This document shows, in pieces, positions 8,750 to 17,647 of a stretch of DNA of 64,000 bases. The stretch is from positions 1 to 64,000 of the forward strand of contig JAFZOW010000075.1 of NCBI GenBank assembly GCA_017552715.1, written 5' to 3'. Position numbers and translations under genes: made by a program. Under the pieces are notes generated by a model. That model was not told where the DNA came from and ran no database searches. It saw nothing but the letters and a program-made list of their open reading frames with translations. The DNA is from Lachnospiraceae bacterium. GTDB lineage: Bacteria > Bacillota > Clostridia > Lachnospirales > Lachnospiraceae. The number at the start of each line of letters is the position of its first letter. Position 1 is the first letter of the stretch.

Positions 8750-9287
8750 ATCCGCAGCTCCTCAATTTTTTGATGGCAGCCTGATAACGCCAGGTCACCG
8801 TACCCATAGGTATCCCCAATGTATCTGATATTTCCTGAAAGGTCATTTCGGAAAGCACCTTCATATTCACCACTTCACGCTCCGCGGGTTTCAAACGTTC
8901 CAGCGCCTGTTGTATGCTCAGGTTCTGTACCGTCTCCGCTTCCGGTCCCGGAGTATCGTCCGCGATATCCGTTTCCGTATCGTCCTCCGTATCCGGCCCA
9001 TCCAGATACACTTCGCGTTTTCGTTTTCGCAGCTCATCGATAGCCATATTCCGGGCGATGGTAGCAAGATAACCGCGATGTCCCGTTCCCGCTTTGAAAT
9101 TCGAAGCGCTGTTCCAGATGCGCAGGAAAAGATCCGCGCTCACATCCTCCGCTCGTTCTTTCTGCTGCAGGACGCCGTAGACTACCGAATAAAGCCAGCT
9201 ATGATATTCTTCATAGATTTCGCGAAGCGCATCCCGATTTCCTTCGGACATTGCTTTCATGCACTCCGCAAAGCGTTCGTCGTTCAC
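8733..9287 (-). CDS. ECF-type RNA polymerase sigma factor
   Basis: 184 residues from a GTG start with AAGGAG upstream. Region 2 is visible near residues 20-85 (ALREIYEEYHSWLYSVVYG, then AEDVSADLFLRIW and IARNMAIDELRKRKR). Region 4 occupies about 125-180, with a helix-turn-helix (MTFQEISDTLGIPMGTVTWR). An acidic, probably flexible linker separates them. The following gene overlaps and looks like its membrane anti-sigma partner, so the pair likely answers an envelope signal. The regulon cannot be read from this window. Confidence 0.9.
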   Translation of the reverse strand: MNDERFAECMKAMSEGNRDALREIYEEYHSWLYSVVYGVLQQKERAEDVSADLFLRIWNSASNFKAGTGHRGYLATIARNMAIDELRKRKREVYLDGPDTEDDTETDIADDTPGPEAETVQNLSIQQALERLKPAEREVVNMKVLSEMTFQEISDTLGIPMGTVTWRYQAAIKKLRSCGYEQGF

Positions 9288-9300
9288 TCAGGCTCCTTCT

Positions 9301-9328
9301 TGCAGCTTGTATCTATGATACGGCTGCA
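9301..9328 (-). promoter_or_regulatory. Inverted repeat in the leader of the ECF sigma operon
   Basis: TGCAGC-tt-GTATC-tat-GATAC-g-GCTGCA: 6 and 5 base pairs separated by a small internal loop. It lies 14 bp upstream of the GTG start, next to the ribosome site. It could be an operator or an mRNA hairpin that hides the start; no -10/-35 pair stands out around it. Confidence 0.4.
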
Positions 9329-9374
9329 GGCGATCGTTTTTATGGTCTGGGGAAAAAATATTTTTATCCGTTTT

Positions 9375-10865
9375 TTATAAGTCCTTGCAGCGGCCGTACA
9401 TGCTGCTAAGCTTTCGTATCCTTTCCGCAAGAGCCGGCGTAGCAACACCTTTCTTCATACGCCAGTCCCAGTTCCCTCCCAGGGTAGAGGGGGTATTGAT
9501 ACGTCCTTCACTGCCCAGCTCCAGATAATCCTGCATGGGAATGATGGCAGTGTCGGCTACCGATGAAAGGGCAAGACGGATCAGATTCCATGACATCTGT
9601 GCCGTACTCTTCACGCCCAGATATTCCTTCGTAAAATTCTTATCTTTCTGTTTCAGCTGTTTAAACCAGCCCAGGACCGTATCGTTATCATGGGTCCCCG
9701 TATATACCACGCAGTTCTTTTCATAATTATGAGGAAGGTAATCATTGTCTTCCGCGCTGTCAAAAGCAAATTCCAGGATCTTCATCCCCGGATAACCGCA
9801 GCGCTTCACCAGGCGTTTTACTCCCGGTGTAAGAAAACCCAGATCCTCCGCAATGATCTCGCGCTCTCCCAGCTTTTCCTTCATGGCTTTGAAAAGGTCA
9901 TAGCCCGGCCCCTTTTCCCAGTGACCGAATTCCGCAGTAGGATCACCGTAGGGAATGGAATAATACGCTTCAAAACCGCGGAAGTGATCGATGCGCACCA
10001 CATCATACATGTTAAAGATAAATTCCAGACGCTGTATCCACCATTCAAAACCGCTTGCCTTATGGTTCTCCCAGCAGTACAGCGGATTCCCCCAAAGCTG
10101 TCCCGTGGCGGAAAAATAATCCGGCGGGCAGCCCGCCACCGCAAGGGGATAACCTTTTTCATCCAGCTGGAACAGTTCCGGATGCGACCAGGTATCCGCA
10201 CTGTCAAAGGCCACATAGATGGGGATATCGCCGATGATCTTTACGCCTTTTTCGTTTGCGTATTTTTTCAGTTTATTCCACTGGGTAAAAAACAGATACT
10301 GGACAAAGCGGCAGATCTCTGCCATTTCTTTCACGAAAGGATCTTTCTTCGCTTTGTCCACCGCTTTCTTTTTATGACAGCGCAGCGCATCTTCCCAATG
10401 GACAAAAGACTGCCCTCCGTTTCTTTCTTTCAGCGACATGAAGAGTACAAAGTCTTCCAGCCAGAAGGCATTCTCTTTAACAAATCTCTTATACTCACGG
10501 GTATGGATCACATCACTGTTCTTATATGCTTTAGCAAGAAGCAGCAAACGCTTCTTATAGATCTTTTCATAATCCACATGCTCGGGATCTTTTCCCCACT
10601 TCACGGAAGAACAATCCTTCTCCGTGATCCATCCTTTTTCAACCAGATCGGAAAGGTCGATGAGATAAGGGTTCCCTGCGAAAGTCGAAAAAGACTGATA
10701 GGGTGAATCACCGTAACCGGTAGCCCCCAGCGGCAGTACCTGCCAGAAAGACTGTCCCGCATCCGCGAGAAAGTCTACAAATTCATAAGCCTCTTTCGAA
10801 AAACATCCGATACCGTATTTTGACGGGAGTGCCGTCACAGGCAGCAGGATACCGCTCCTTCTCAT
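9375..10865 (-). CDS. malQ: 4-alpha-glucanotransferase (amylomaltase, GH77)
   Basis: 496 residues, standard for MalQ. It moves glucan segments between malto-oligosaccharides, releasing glucose and making longer chains usable by phosphorylase. Catalytic signatures: nucleophile Asp in VVRIDHFRGF, acid/base Glu in IIAEDLGFLT and stabilising Asp in TGTHDNDTV. N-terminal GH77 signature SGILLPVTALPSKYGIG. ATG with GAGGAA upstream; no signal peptide, so cytoplasmic. Transcribed alone from the minus strand. Glycogen/maltodextrin phosphorylase lies about 4.5 kb away on the plus strand, so the two enzymes probably act in the same storage-glucan pathway without sharing an operon. Confidence 0.95.
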   Translation of the reverse strand: MRRSGILLPVTALPSKYGIGCFSKEAYEFVDFLADAGQSFWQVLPLGATGYGDSPYQSFSTFAGNPYLIDLSDLVEKGWITEKDCSSVKWGKDPEHVDYEKIYKKRLLLLAKAYKNSDVIHTREYKRFVKENAFWLEDFVLFMSLKERNGGQSFVHWEDALRCHKKKAVDKAKKDPFVKEMAEICRFVQYLFFTQWNKLKKYANEKGVKIIGDIPIYVAFDSADTWSHPELFQLDEKGYPLAVAGCPPDYFSATGQLWGNPLYCWENHKASGFEWWIQRLEFIFNMYDVVRIDHFRGFEAYYSIPYGDPTAEFGHWEKGPGYDLFKAMKEKLGEREIIAEDLGFLTPGVKRLVKRCGYPGMKILEFAFDSAEDNDYLPHNYEKNCVVYTGTHDNDTVLGWFKQLKQKDKNFTKEYLGVKSTAQMSWNLIRLALSSVADTAIIPMQDYLELGSEGRINTPSTLGGNWDWRMKKGVATPALAERIRKLSSMYGRCKDL

Positions 10866-10941
10866 TTTGTATTCCTCTCTTTATACGATGCACAGATTGC
10901 AGCATCGTTATTTCGCACGTCGCAGTGCCTTGAATATTAAC

Positions 10942-10967
10942 AGTGCCGAAACCTTCGTTCCGGCACT
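10942..10967 (-). terminator. Hairpin after the histone-like gene
   Basis: An 11-bp stem (AGTGCCGGAAC against GTTTCGGCACT, one G-U pair) closes a GAAG tetraloop, 30 bp after the stop of the histone-like gene. The minus strand is followed by a short AT-rich run (GTTAATATT) rather than a clean U tract, and the plus strand by TTTT, so efficiency is uncertain. Confidence 0.65.
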
Positions 10968-10997
10968 TTTCTGATCATTTAAGATTTCAGATCTGTT

Positions 10998-11513
10998 TTA
11001 CTTCTTTGCAGCGGGCTTCTTTGCTGCGGTGGTCTTCTTAGCAGTGGTAGCCTTCTTTGCAACCGGCTTCTTTGCAGCAGTCGTTGCCTTCTTAGCAGTA
11101 GTAGCCTTCTTTGCAGCGGGCTTCTTTGCTGCAGTGGTGGTCTTCTTTGCTGCAGTCGTTGCCTTCTTAGCAGTGGTAGCCTTCTTTGCAACCGGCTTCT
11201 TTGCTGCTGCGGTAGTCTTCTTTGCTGCAGTGGTGGTCTTCTTTGCTGCAGTAGTGGTCTTCTTTGCCGCAGTAGTGGTCTTCTTTGCTGCAGTAGTGGT
11301 CTTCTTTGCTGCAGTGGTGGTCTTCTTCGCTGCGGTGGTGGTCTTCTTTGCTGCTGCGGGCTTCTTAGCTGCTGCAGTAGTCTTCTTTGCAGTAGTAGTC
11401 TTCTTCGCTGCCGCTGCAGTGGTCTTCTTTGCAGTAGTGGTCTTCTTTGCTGCTACAGTCGTTGTCTTCTTTGCTGCCGGCTTCTTTGTAGCCGTTGTCT
11501 TTGTTGCTGCCAT
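10998..11513 (-). CDS. Histone H1-like Lys/Ala/Thr-rich repeat protein
   Basis: 171 residues made almost only of Lys, Ala, Thr, Pro and Val in repeats of AAKKTTT, AAKKPAAKK and KKATTAKK. Start chosen at the ATG at 11513: GGAGGAGAG lies just upstream, and the in-frame ATG five codons earlier overlaps that ribosome site. Such proteins resemble the C-terminal tails of eukaryotic H1 and bacterial H1-like proteins (Hc1, BphR, AlgP type) and are expected to bind DNA or RNA without specificity and compact the nucleoid. No folded domain is present. The coding DNA is a tandem array of roughly 21-bp units, prone to expansion and contraction. A terminator-like hairpin follows. The same repeats give long false open frames on other strands. 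Confidence 0.85.
   Translation of the reverse strand: MAATKTTATKKPAAKKTTTVAAKKTTTAKKTTAAAAKKTTTAKKTTAAAKKPAAAKKTTTAAKKTTTAAKKTTTAAKKTTTAAKKTTTAAKKTTTAAKKTTAAAKKPVAKKATTAKKATTAAKKTTTAAKKPAAKKATTAKKATTAAKKPVAKKATTAKKTTAAKKPAAKK
11200..11345. repeat. Tandem array of about 21-bp units inside the histone-like gene
   Basis: About seven near-identical 21-bp units of the form GCTGCAGTAGTGGTCTTCTTT (plus strand) follow one another, differing mainly at third codon positions. Each unit encodes AAKKTTT on the minus strand. Less regular versions flank the array over 11010-11490. Confidence 0.85.
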
Positions 11514-11583
11514 TTCTCTCTCCTCCATTTTCTCGAGTTTAATGATAGATGTTTCTTCCTATATTATCCTTAAATTCAGTGTT

Positions 11584-11612
11584 AGTTTACATTATTTATG
11601 TTAACAATGCAA
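11584..11612 (-). promoter_or_regulatory. Likely promoter of the histone-like gene in a 301-bp gene-free stretch
   Basis: On the minus strand TTGCAT (11612..11607), 17-bp spacer, TAAACT (11589..11584), about 70 bp before the ATG. The gene-free stretch 11514-11814 is otherwise AT-rich. It has an A/T run next to the dtd stop (about 11789-11807) and a 22-codon open frame (11711-11776, minus) with no ribosome site, which I do not call as a gene. Confidence 0.5.
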
Positions 11613-11814
11613 TACCTAATTTAAATATTGACAGATAAAGTTTTGATCTCTCTGCTTTTCATGTGCATCACCCGATCTGCTTTTTTACTGTTCAGTCCTC
11701 CTGAAACGCCTTATCCACAAGCCTCTCCGGGATCGAGTCCAATAAAACGCCCCGCACATAAAGCAAGAGAAAACATAGAACACAAAATATTTTTTTTATT
11801 AAAAAAATGTACGA

Positions 11815-12258
11815 TCAAAGATCATCACTGTCCAAAAGTATCGTTACGGGTCCGTCATTCACGGAAGATACAAGCATGTCCGCACCGAACTCTCCCGTCT
11901 GAACCGTAAGACCTTTTGCGCGGCATTCCGAGATCACAAGCTCATATAAAGGTATTGCTTTATCGGGTCTTGCGGCATTGGTAAAGCCGGGACGCCGCGA
12001 TCTGCAATCCGCATATAAAGTGAACTGACTTACGATAAGCAATTCCGCTTTTGCATCCGTTGGATTGATGTTCATCTTTCCGCTTTCATCTTCAAACACA
12101 CGCAGACCGCAGATCTTATCCGCGATCTTTTTTGCGATGTCTTCCGTGTCGTCAACATGTATACCCAGCAGGATCAGAAAACCTTTTTCGATGGATGCTC
12201 TTGTATTTCCGTCGATGGAAACGGATGCGTTTTTTACTCTTGTTATCACTGCTCTCAT
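11815..12258 (-). CDS. dtd: D-aminoacyl-tRNA deacylase
   Basis: 147 residues, the normal Dtd length. Hydrolyses D-amino acids from mischarged tRNA, and Gly from tRNA-Ala, in the cytoplasm. The two diagnostic motifs are present: SQFTLYAD near residue 78 and NDGPVT near 135 (the Gly-cisPro motif is normally GP, seen here). N-terminal MRAVITRVKNASVSI is typical. The ribosome site is weak (GGGTAG). In many Firmicutes dtd follows relA; here it stands alone between the NlpC/P60 gene and the histone-like gene, all on the minus strand. Confidence 0.96.
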   Translation of the reverse strand: MRAVITRVKNASVSIDGNTRASIEKGFLILLGIHVDDTEDIAKKIADKICGLRVFEDESGKMNINPTDAKAELLIVSQFTLYADCRSRRPGFTNAARPDKAIPLYELVISECRAKGLTVQTGEFGADMLVSSVNDGPVTILLDSDDL

Positions 12259-12315
12259 TTTTCTACCCTCTGTTTTTTATAAAAAAATCATTTTGTATTA
12301 TTATTACAGAATTAA

Positions 12316-12357
12316 GAAACGCCGCGATCCCTTTATCTTCGGGCTGTGCGGCGTTTC
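12316..12357 (-). terminator. Perfect 10-bp inverted repeat after the NlpC/P60 gene
   Basis: GAAACGCCGC (12316-12325) pairs perfectly with GCGGCGTTTC (12348-12357). Inside the 22-nt loop CCC and GGG can pair as well. It lies 24 bp after the stop of the cell-wall hydrolase gene. The minus strand continues TTAATTC, so the U run is poor, but the stem is strong. Confidence 0.65.
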
Positions 12358-12381
12358 ATTTTTCTCTTTCTCTTTTTCTTA

Positions 12382-13761
12382 TCAGTCGATGATGCGCTTC
12401 ACACCGACGATGGGTTCGAAGCTGAGTGCGGAGATCACACAACCCATTCTCGAATTTGCTTCGTGTACGATCTGTCCGTTACCGATGTAAAGTGCTACGT
12501 GTGAGCATCCGCCGTAACCGAAGCAGACGATATCGCCGGGCTGTATCTCCGCAAGGGAAACGGGGCGACCCGATCCCGCAAGCTGACCGGAAGGTGTACG
12601 TGCGATGCTGTATCCGAATTCACGATAGACGAAGCAGGTGAAGCCGGAGCAGTCGGTACCGCCCGCCAGACTCTGACCGCCCATCACGTAACGGTTTCCT
12701 ACATACTGCAATGCATAATTCACGATGGCCTGACGAAGCTCGGGATTGGAAGCATAGCTTGCTGCAGCTGCGGTAACCGCAAGGGTCACATCTTCCTGTA
12801 CCGCTGCAGGCGTATTCTTCTGCTGTTCACGTTCCTGCTTCTTTCTCTTTTCTTCCAGTTCGGCCTTTTCTTCTTCGATGGATTTTGCCGTGATATATTC
12901 TTCCTGAACGGAAACATATTCCGCTGCGATGTAGCCCACCTTTTCATCGGTGTACTGCACCTTCAGCCATTCCCCGTCATCCTCCAGGATCTTTACTTTT
13001 TCATTTGCATTGAGATAACCGATGGGATCCGCATCCATGCTTCCTTCTTTGCGGACGTTCAGAACATTGACGTTCACGACGGCGTTTTTGAAAACATGCT
13101 CGTCGATCACATTGATCAGATCTTCATCATAGTAGAAGAACTCTGCCTTGATATAACCCTGTACGCTGCCGCTGGTCACCTTGAACCACAGACCGTCTTC
13201 CTCTTCGCAGCGCTCGATGATCTCGGCAACGGAACCGTCATACATCTTACCTACGATGTCACCGTCCGTTCCGGGAAGGGTACGTACATTTACAAAATCG
13301 TACTGCACATGTGCAAGTGCGAGATTTGCGTATTCGTTTTCTTCCTCTTCCGCTTCGGCGATCAGCTGGTCGCTTTCTTTAATGATCTCTTCATCATCTT
13401 CGGAATATAAGGAAACTTCATCCGCCGCACCGGCTACGGGAAGCTCGAAAGCCCCGTCCGTCTCCACCGGAGTGAGTTCCGTAACAACTTCCAGATCCGA
13501 GAATTCCATATCGAGAGCAGCGCCGCCCAAAAGCTCCACATTCTGAAGCTCGCCGCTTTCCGCACTTTCCGTATCGGCGTTAAGTTCCAGCTCCTCTTCC
13601 ACACTTAAGGCAGCTGCATTCGCTTTCTGGCTGAGTGCCACACCCGAGAAGATCGTGGCAAATAAGAAAACCGAAACCGTAGGGATCATCACGTGTTTCA
13701 GCTGGACTTTTATTTTACGCGATGCACACCAGGCATGCTTCCGGAAGTAGTTACCCTTCAT
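12382..13761 (-). CDS. Secreted SH3-domain NlpC/P60 peptidoglycan hydrolase
   Basis: 459 residues from the ATG at 13761 (AGAGG 4-5 nt upstream); an in-frame TTG six codons earlier is less likely. A long signal peptide or N-terminal anchor has its hydrophobic core at about 32-48 (VMIPTVSVFLFATIFSGVAL). An acidic linker follows, then two bacterial SH3 domains (about 145-205 and 225-290) that bind cell wall, a charged helical linker, and a C-terminal NlpC/P60 domain (about 340-459) with catalytic Cys in TDCSGFTC, His in CSHVALYIG and a third polar site in IVHEANS. These enzymes cut D-Glu-diamino acid bonds in stem peptides during growth or daughter-cell separation. It is a single gene with its own promoter, divergent from capA-like 13918. 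Confidence 0.92.
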   Translation of the reverse strand: MKGNYFRKHAWCASRKIKVQLKHVMIPTVSVFLFATIFSGVALSQKANAAALSVEEELELNADTESAESGELQNVELLGGAALDMEFSDLEVVTELTPVETDGAFELPVAGAADEVSLYSEDDEEIIKESDQLIAEAEEEENEYANLALAHVQYDFVNVRTLPGTDGDIVGKMYDGSVAEIIERCEEEDGLWFKVTSGSVQGYIKAEFFYYDEDLINVIDEHVFKNAVVNVNVLNVRKEGSMDADPIGYLNANEKVKILEDDGEWLKVQYTDEKVGYIAAEYVSVQEEYITAKSIEEEKAELEEKRKKQEREQQKNTPAAVQEDVTLAVTAAAASYASNPELRQAIVNYALQYVGNRYVMGGQSLAGGTDCSGFTCFVYREFGYSIARTPSGQLAGSGRPVSLAEIQPGDIVCFGYGGCSHVALYIGNGQIVHEANSRMGCVISALSFEPIVGVKRIID

Positions 13762-13808
13762 AAAACCTCTTCGTAACAATTTTAAAAAAACTGTAACATT
13801 TTTGTAAC

Positions 13809-13836
13809 ATTATACACTATTGAACAAAAAAAACAA
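13809..13836 (-). promoter_or_regulatory. Promoter of the NlpC/P60 gene
   Basis: Minus strand: TTGTTT (13836..13831), 16-bp spacer, TATAAT (13814..13809), about 47 bp before the start. Two GTTACA words follow in the leader. Confidence 0.6.
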
Positions 13837-13843
13837 TATCTTT

Positions 13844-13872
13844 TTTACAATTTGTACATCTTGTGGTATAAT
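13844..13872 (+). promoter_or_regulatory. Promoter of the CapA-like lipoprotein gene
   Basis: TTTACA (13844-13849), 17-bp spacer, TATAAT (13867-13872) preceded by TGG, an extended -10. It is 45 bp upstream of the ATG at 13918. Confidence 0.78.
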
Positions 13873-13917
13873 CCATCTGCAAATACAACAAATGGTGGAT
13901 TAAAGAAAGAGGCCAAA

Positions 13918-15231
13918 ATGAAAACGGAGCACTTAAGATATTTCCTCTTCGCAGCCACCCTCCTGCTTATTGGAGGCTGCGGAAAAAAGGGTCCGGGGGG
14001 AGCCGATCCCGCCGCCACACCTACTCCTGTAGATATAAGCAAGACCATCGTCAATGCGGAGCTGGAAGACTTCATCGATCTTTCCAAGGCTACACCCACA
14101 CCCACGCCGCCTCCCGATCCCATCGAAGTAAGTCTGATGATGGTGGGGGACAATCTGCTGCACACCGGTATACTCAACACGGGAAAGCAGGGTGACGGTA
14201 CCTACAACTTCGATTTTGAATACACGGATATCCAGCCCTTTATCGATGCGGCGGATATCGCCATCATCAATCAGGAGACTCCTTTAGGCGGGGATGACCG
14301 GGAATTCACCAGCTATCCCACCTTCAACTCTCCCACCGCCGTGGCCGATGCACAGGCCAAGGCCGGTTTCAACGTGGTGCTGGGCGCCACCAACCATGCC
14401 TATGATACGGGCATCAGCGGCCTCATCCACTTTGCGGATTACTACCATAATAATCATCCCGAGATCCTGCTCTGCGGCATACACGGCAGCGAGACTCCCG
14501 ATCCCGACAAGAACCCCCGCATCTACACCCTGGAGATCAAAGGCTATACCTTTGCCTTCATCAATGCCACCTACAGTCATAACTGGGAGAGCGTGGCTGC
14601 GGATACCATCGGTCATCTGGACTTCCTCTGCCCCTACGATGCCAACCGCAAGCTGGACATGACCCGTGTGGCACCGCAGGTACTGGAAGATATCAAAGAA
14701 GCGGATCAGCTGGCCGACATCGTTATCGTATGCCCGCACTGGGGCGTGGAATACACCTTCACTCCCATGCCTTACCAGACCACCATGGCAAAAGAGATGA
14801 TCGATGCGGGAGCGGACCTGATCATCGGTGCCCATCCCCACGTGGTGGAGCCGGTGGAATGGATCACCACGGAGGCCGGCAATGAAGCACTCTGCTACTA
14901 TTCCCTCGGCAACTATGTTTCCACCCAGGATTATCCCGAGCGCATCTACGAAGCCATGGCCTGGGTTAAATTCCGTGACGAGCTCATGGGGGAAGGCCTG
15001 AAGGTCGTAAGGGAAGAAAGCGGCGCCCTTTCCATGATCAACCAGTATTCCTACGGTCCCATGCTCTTCCAGCATATCTACTTCCTGGAGGATTACACGG
15101 ATGAGCTCTGCGGCTCCCACGGCCTGGTGGCCCGCACCGGCCGCCGTCCCAGCTTAAACGATATGAAGAGCTGGGAAGCCCAGCTTCTCGGAGAATTTAC
15201 CCTGCACAAGGCGGATGTGCTGGGGGAGTAA
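13918..15231 (+). CDS. CapA/PgsA-like lipoprotein (metallophosphatase fold)
   Basis: 437 residues from the ATG at 13918; in-frame codons upstream lie over the promoter. Lipoprotein signal with lipobox LIGGC at about residue 20, then a Thr/Pro-rich spacer (PTPTPPPDP). The CapA domain (about 75-400) has MMVGDNLLHTG, GATNHAYDTG, CPHWGVEYT and IGAHPHVVEP, the Asp/His/Asn metal-ligand pattern of the calcineurin-like fold used by PgsA/CapA proteins. Family members take part in poly-gamma-glutamate or capsule production, but no pgsB/pgsC partner is nearby, so the role here is open. The protein is expected on the outer face of the membrane. It starts the plus-strand group that continues with glgP 81 bp later. 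Confidence 0.88.
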   Translation: MKTEHLRYFLFAATLLLIGGCGKKGPGGADPAATPTPVDISKTIVNAELEDFIDLSKATPTPTPPPDPIEVSLMMVGDNLLHTGILNTGKQGDGTYNFDFEYTDIQPFIDAADIAIINQETPLGGDDREFTSYPTFNSPTAVADAQAKAGFNVVLGATNHAYDTGISGLIHFADYYHNNHPEILLCGIHGSETPDPDKNPRIYTLEIKGYTFAFINATYSHNWESVAADTIGHLDFLCPYDANRKLDMTRVAPQVLEDIKEADQLADIVIVCPHWGVEYTFTPMPYQTTMAKEMIDAGADLIIGAHPHVVEPVEWITTEAGNEALCYYSLGNYVSTQDYPERIYEAMAWVKFRDELMGEGLKVVREESGALSMINQYSYGPMLFQHIYFLEDYTDELCGSHGLVARTGRRPSLNDMKSWEAQLLGEFTLHKADVLGE

Positions 15232-15312
15232 ACCTTGCGAAATGCCCGCGGCTGTGATAAAGTATAGATTCGTACGGACCTAAATACTTTTTTACGGAAA
15301 GGAAGGGCAAAG

Positions 15313-17631
15313 GTGGAAGCGAATCTGCAACGCAAGGTAATGGAAGAAAAACTGGAAGAACAGCTGGAAGAACTCGCACAGTCACGCTATAAGCGGAGCG
15401 TCACGGACTTAAGCGACGCGCAGTGCTATGACTGCGTACTGCAGCTCTGTCAGAGCCTGTCCCAGGCCACGGAGCGCATCGAGGGCAAGAAAAAGCTTTA
15501 CTATATCTCGGCGGAGTTCCTGATCGGAAAACTCCTTTCCAACAACCTGATCAATCTGGGGATCTACGAACGCATGGAACAGATCCTCCGCGAAAAGGGA
15601 CACGAGCTGTCCCGCATCGAGGATGAAGAGCCGGAACCTTCTCTGGGTAACGGCGGTCTCGGGCGGCTGGCTGCCTGTTTCATCGACTCCATCTCCACCC
15701 TGGGGCTGCCGGGTGAAGGTGTGGGCCTCTGCTATCATCTGGGTCTCTTTAAACAGGTCTTCGAGGAAAACCTCCAGAAGGCGGAACCCAACGGCTGGAT
15801 GGGCGAACCTTCCTGGCTGCAGAAGACCGACCGTACCTTTACCGTATCCTTCGGTAAGAAGAAAGTCACTTCCCGGCTTTATCAGCTGGATGTACCGGGT
15901 TACTTGAACGGGGTGAACAAGCTGAACCTCTTCGATCTGGAAAGTGTGGACGAAGGCCTGGTAAAGAAGGGCATCGATTTTAATAAGAAGAACATCGAAA
16001 AGAACCTGACTCTTTTCCTCTATCCCGATGATTCCGACGAAGCGGGAAATCTGCTCCGCATCTATCAGCAGTATTTCATGGTGAGCAACGCGGCTCAGCT
16101 CATCCTTTCGGATATGAAGACCCACGATTACGATCTGCGGGTACTGAACGAGCACGCCGTGATCCAGATCAACGATACCCATCCCACCATGATCATCCCC
16201 GAGCTGATCCGCATCCTGGTGAACGACAAGGCCTTCACCATGGACGAAGCCATCGAGGTGGTTACAAAGACCTGTGCCTATACCAACCACACCATCCTGG
16301 CGGAAGCTCTGGAGAAGTGGCCCCTTAAGTATCTTCAGAAAGTGGTGCCCCAGCTGGTGCCCATCATCAAGGAACTGGACAAGCGTGTAAAGGCAAAGTA
16401 CAAGGATCCCCGTGTGCACATCATCGACAAGGACAAGAGAGTACACATGGCCCATATCGATATCCACTACGGCTTCTCCGTCAACGGCGTGGCCCAGATC
16501 CATACGGATATCTTAAAGAACACGGAGCTGAATCATTTCTACGAGCTCTATCCCGAGAAGTTCAACAACAAGACCAACGGCATCACCTTCCGCCGCTGGC
16601 TCCTGGCCTGCAACCGCAGACTCAGCTCCTATCTGGACAGCCTCATCGGCGAGGATTACAAGCAGGATGCGGATGCACTGGAAGAGCTTCTGAAGTACAG
16701 GGATGACAAAAAAGTCTTAAGCCGTCTGGAGGGCATCAAGCGCCTGAACAAGCAGGAACTGGCAGACTATATCGAAAAGAACGAGGGTGTGAAGCTGGAT
16801 CCTTCCTCCATCTTCGATGTACAGATCAAGCGCCTGCATGAATACAAACGTCAGCAGATGAACGCGCTGTATATCATCCACAAATATCTGGAGATCAAAG
16901 GCGGAAAGAAACCCCTGCGGCCCATCAGCTTTATCTTCGGTGCAAAGGCCGCTCCCGCTTATGTCATCGCACAGGACATCATCCATCTGCTGCTGGTGCT
17001 GCAGGAGATCGTGAACAACGATCCCCAGGTTAGCCCCTACATGAAGGTCGTGATGGTGGAGAACTATAATGTGAGTTATGCGGAGAAGCTGATCCCCGCT
17101 GCCGAGATCTCGGAGCAGATCTCCCTTGCCAGTAAGGAAGCCAGCGGCACCGGCAATATGAAGATGATGCTGAACGGTGCGGTAACCCTGGGCACCGCCG
17201 ACGGCGCCAATGTGGAGATCCGTGATCTGGTGGGTGCGGAAAACATCTACGAATTCGGTATGGATGCCGATACGGTCATTGCCCATTACGAAAAGGCCGA
17301 CTATGTGGCAAGGGATTATTATAAGAAGAGCCCCATGATCAAAGAGGCCGTGGACTTCATCACCGGCCGTCAGGCCCTGAAGGCCGGCCATAAGGAGAAC
17401 CTGGACCGTCTGAAGAAAGAGCTGCTGAACAAAGACTGGTTCATGACCCTTCCGGATCTGGAAGAATATATAAAGGTAAAAGATCAGATGTTTGCGGATT
17501 ACGAGGATCGCGAAAAGTGGATGAAGATGAGCCTGACCAATATCGCAAAGGCCGGCTTCTTCTCTTCCGACCGCACCATCGCACAGTACAACGAAGATAT
17601 TTGGAAGCTTAAAAATGCCGACGAGGCATAA
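15313..17631 (+). CDS. glgP: Glycogen/maltodextrin phosphorylase
   Basis: 772 residues, GTG start with GGAAGG about 8 nt upstream. Releases glucose-1-phosphate from alpha-1,4-glucan with pyridoxal phosphate as cofactor. The PLP lysine lies in [12 protein letters not shown]; other family marks are [37 protein letters not shown] and [15 protein letters not shown]. No signal peptide. The next gene starts 16 bp after the stop, so glgP is co-transcribed with an acyl-CoA synthetase and a thioesterase, an unusual pairing of glucan breakdown with acyl activation. I find no convincing -10/-35 pair in the 81-bp gap before it. Confidence 0.96.
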   Translation: MEANLQRKVMEEKLEEQLEELAQSRYKRSVTDLSDAQCYDCVLQLCQSLSQATERIEGKKKLYYISAEFLIGKLLSNNLINLGIYERMEQILREKGHELSRIEDEEPEPSLGNGGLGRLAACFIDSISTLGLPGEGVGLCYHLGLFKQVFEENLQKAEPNGWMGEPSWLQKTDRTFTVSFGKKKVTSRLYQLDVPGYLNGVNKLNLFDLESVDEGLVKKGIDFNKKNIEKNLTLFLYPDDSDEAGNLLRIYQQYFMVSNAAQLILSDMKTHDYDLRVLNEHAVIQINDTHPTMIIPELIRILVNDKAFTMDEAIEVVTKTCAYTNHTILAEALEKWPLKYLQKVVPQLVPIIKELDKRVKAKYKDPRVHIIDKDKRVHMAHIDIHYGFSVNGVAQIHTDILKNTELNHFYELYPEKFNNKTNGITFRRWLLACNRRLSSYLDSLIGEDYKQDADALEELLKYRDDKKVLSRLEGIKRLNKQELADYIEKNEGVKLDPSSIFDVQIKRLHEYKRQQMNALYIIHKYLEIKGGKKPLRPISFIFGAKAAPAYVIAQDIIHLLLVLQEIVNNDPQVSPYMKVVMVENYNVSYAEKLIPAAEISEQISLASKEASGTGNMKMMLNGAVTLGTADGANVEIRDLVGAENIYEFGMDADTVIAHYEKADYVARDYYKKSPMIKEAVDFITGRQALKAGHKENLDRLKKELLNKDWFMTLPDLEEYIKVKDQMFADYEDREKWMKMSLTNIAKAGFFSSDRTIAQYNEDIWKLKNADEA

Positions 17632-17647
17632 GTAAAGGAGAAGAGCA

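Noticed and set aside
11200..11345. Possible CRISPR-like array
   Set aside because: The 21-bp units abut with no unique spacers and keep the reading frame of the histone-like gene.
11029..11604. Plus-strand 191-codon frame of V/F/A repeats
   Set aside because: It is the reverse reading of the 21-bp repeats of the histone-like gene, with no ribosome site of its own.
11711..11776. 22-codon minus-strand open frame between dtd and the histone-like gene
   Set aside because: No ribosome site, no conserved feature visible, and short enough to arise by chance.
13762..13850. A c-di-AMP (ydaO) riboswitch before the NlpC/P60 gene, a frequent arrangement in Firmicutes
   Set aside because: The leader is only about 40 nt and lacks the conserved ydaO sequences.
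14284..15120. 278-codon minus-strand frame inside the CapA-like gene
   Set aside because: The plus strand has a lipobox and CapA motifs throughout; the opposite frame has no start signal.
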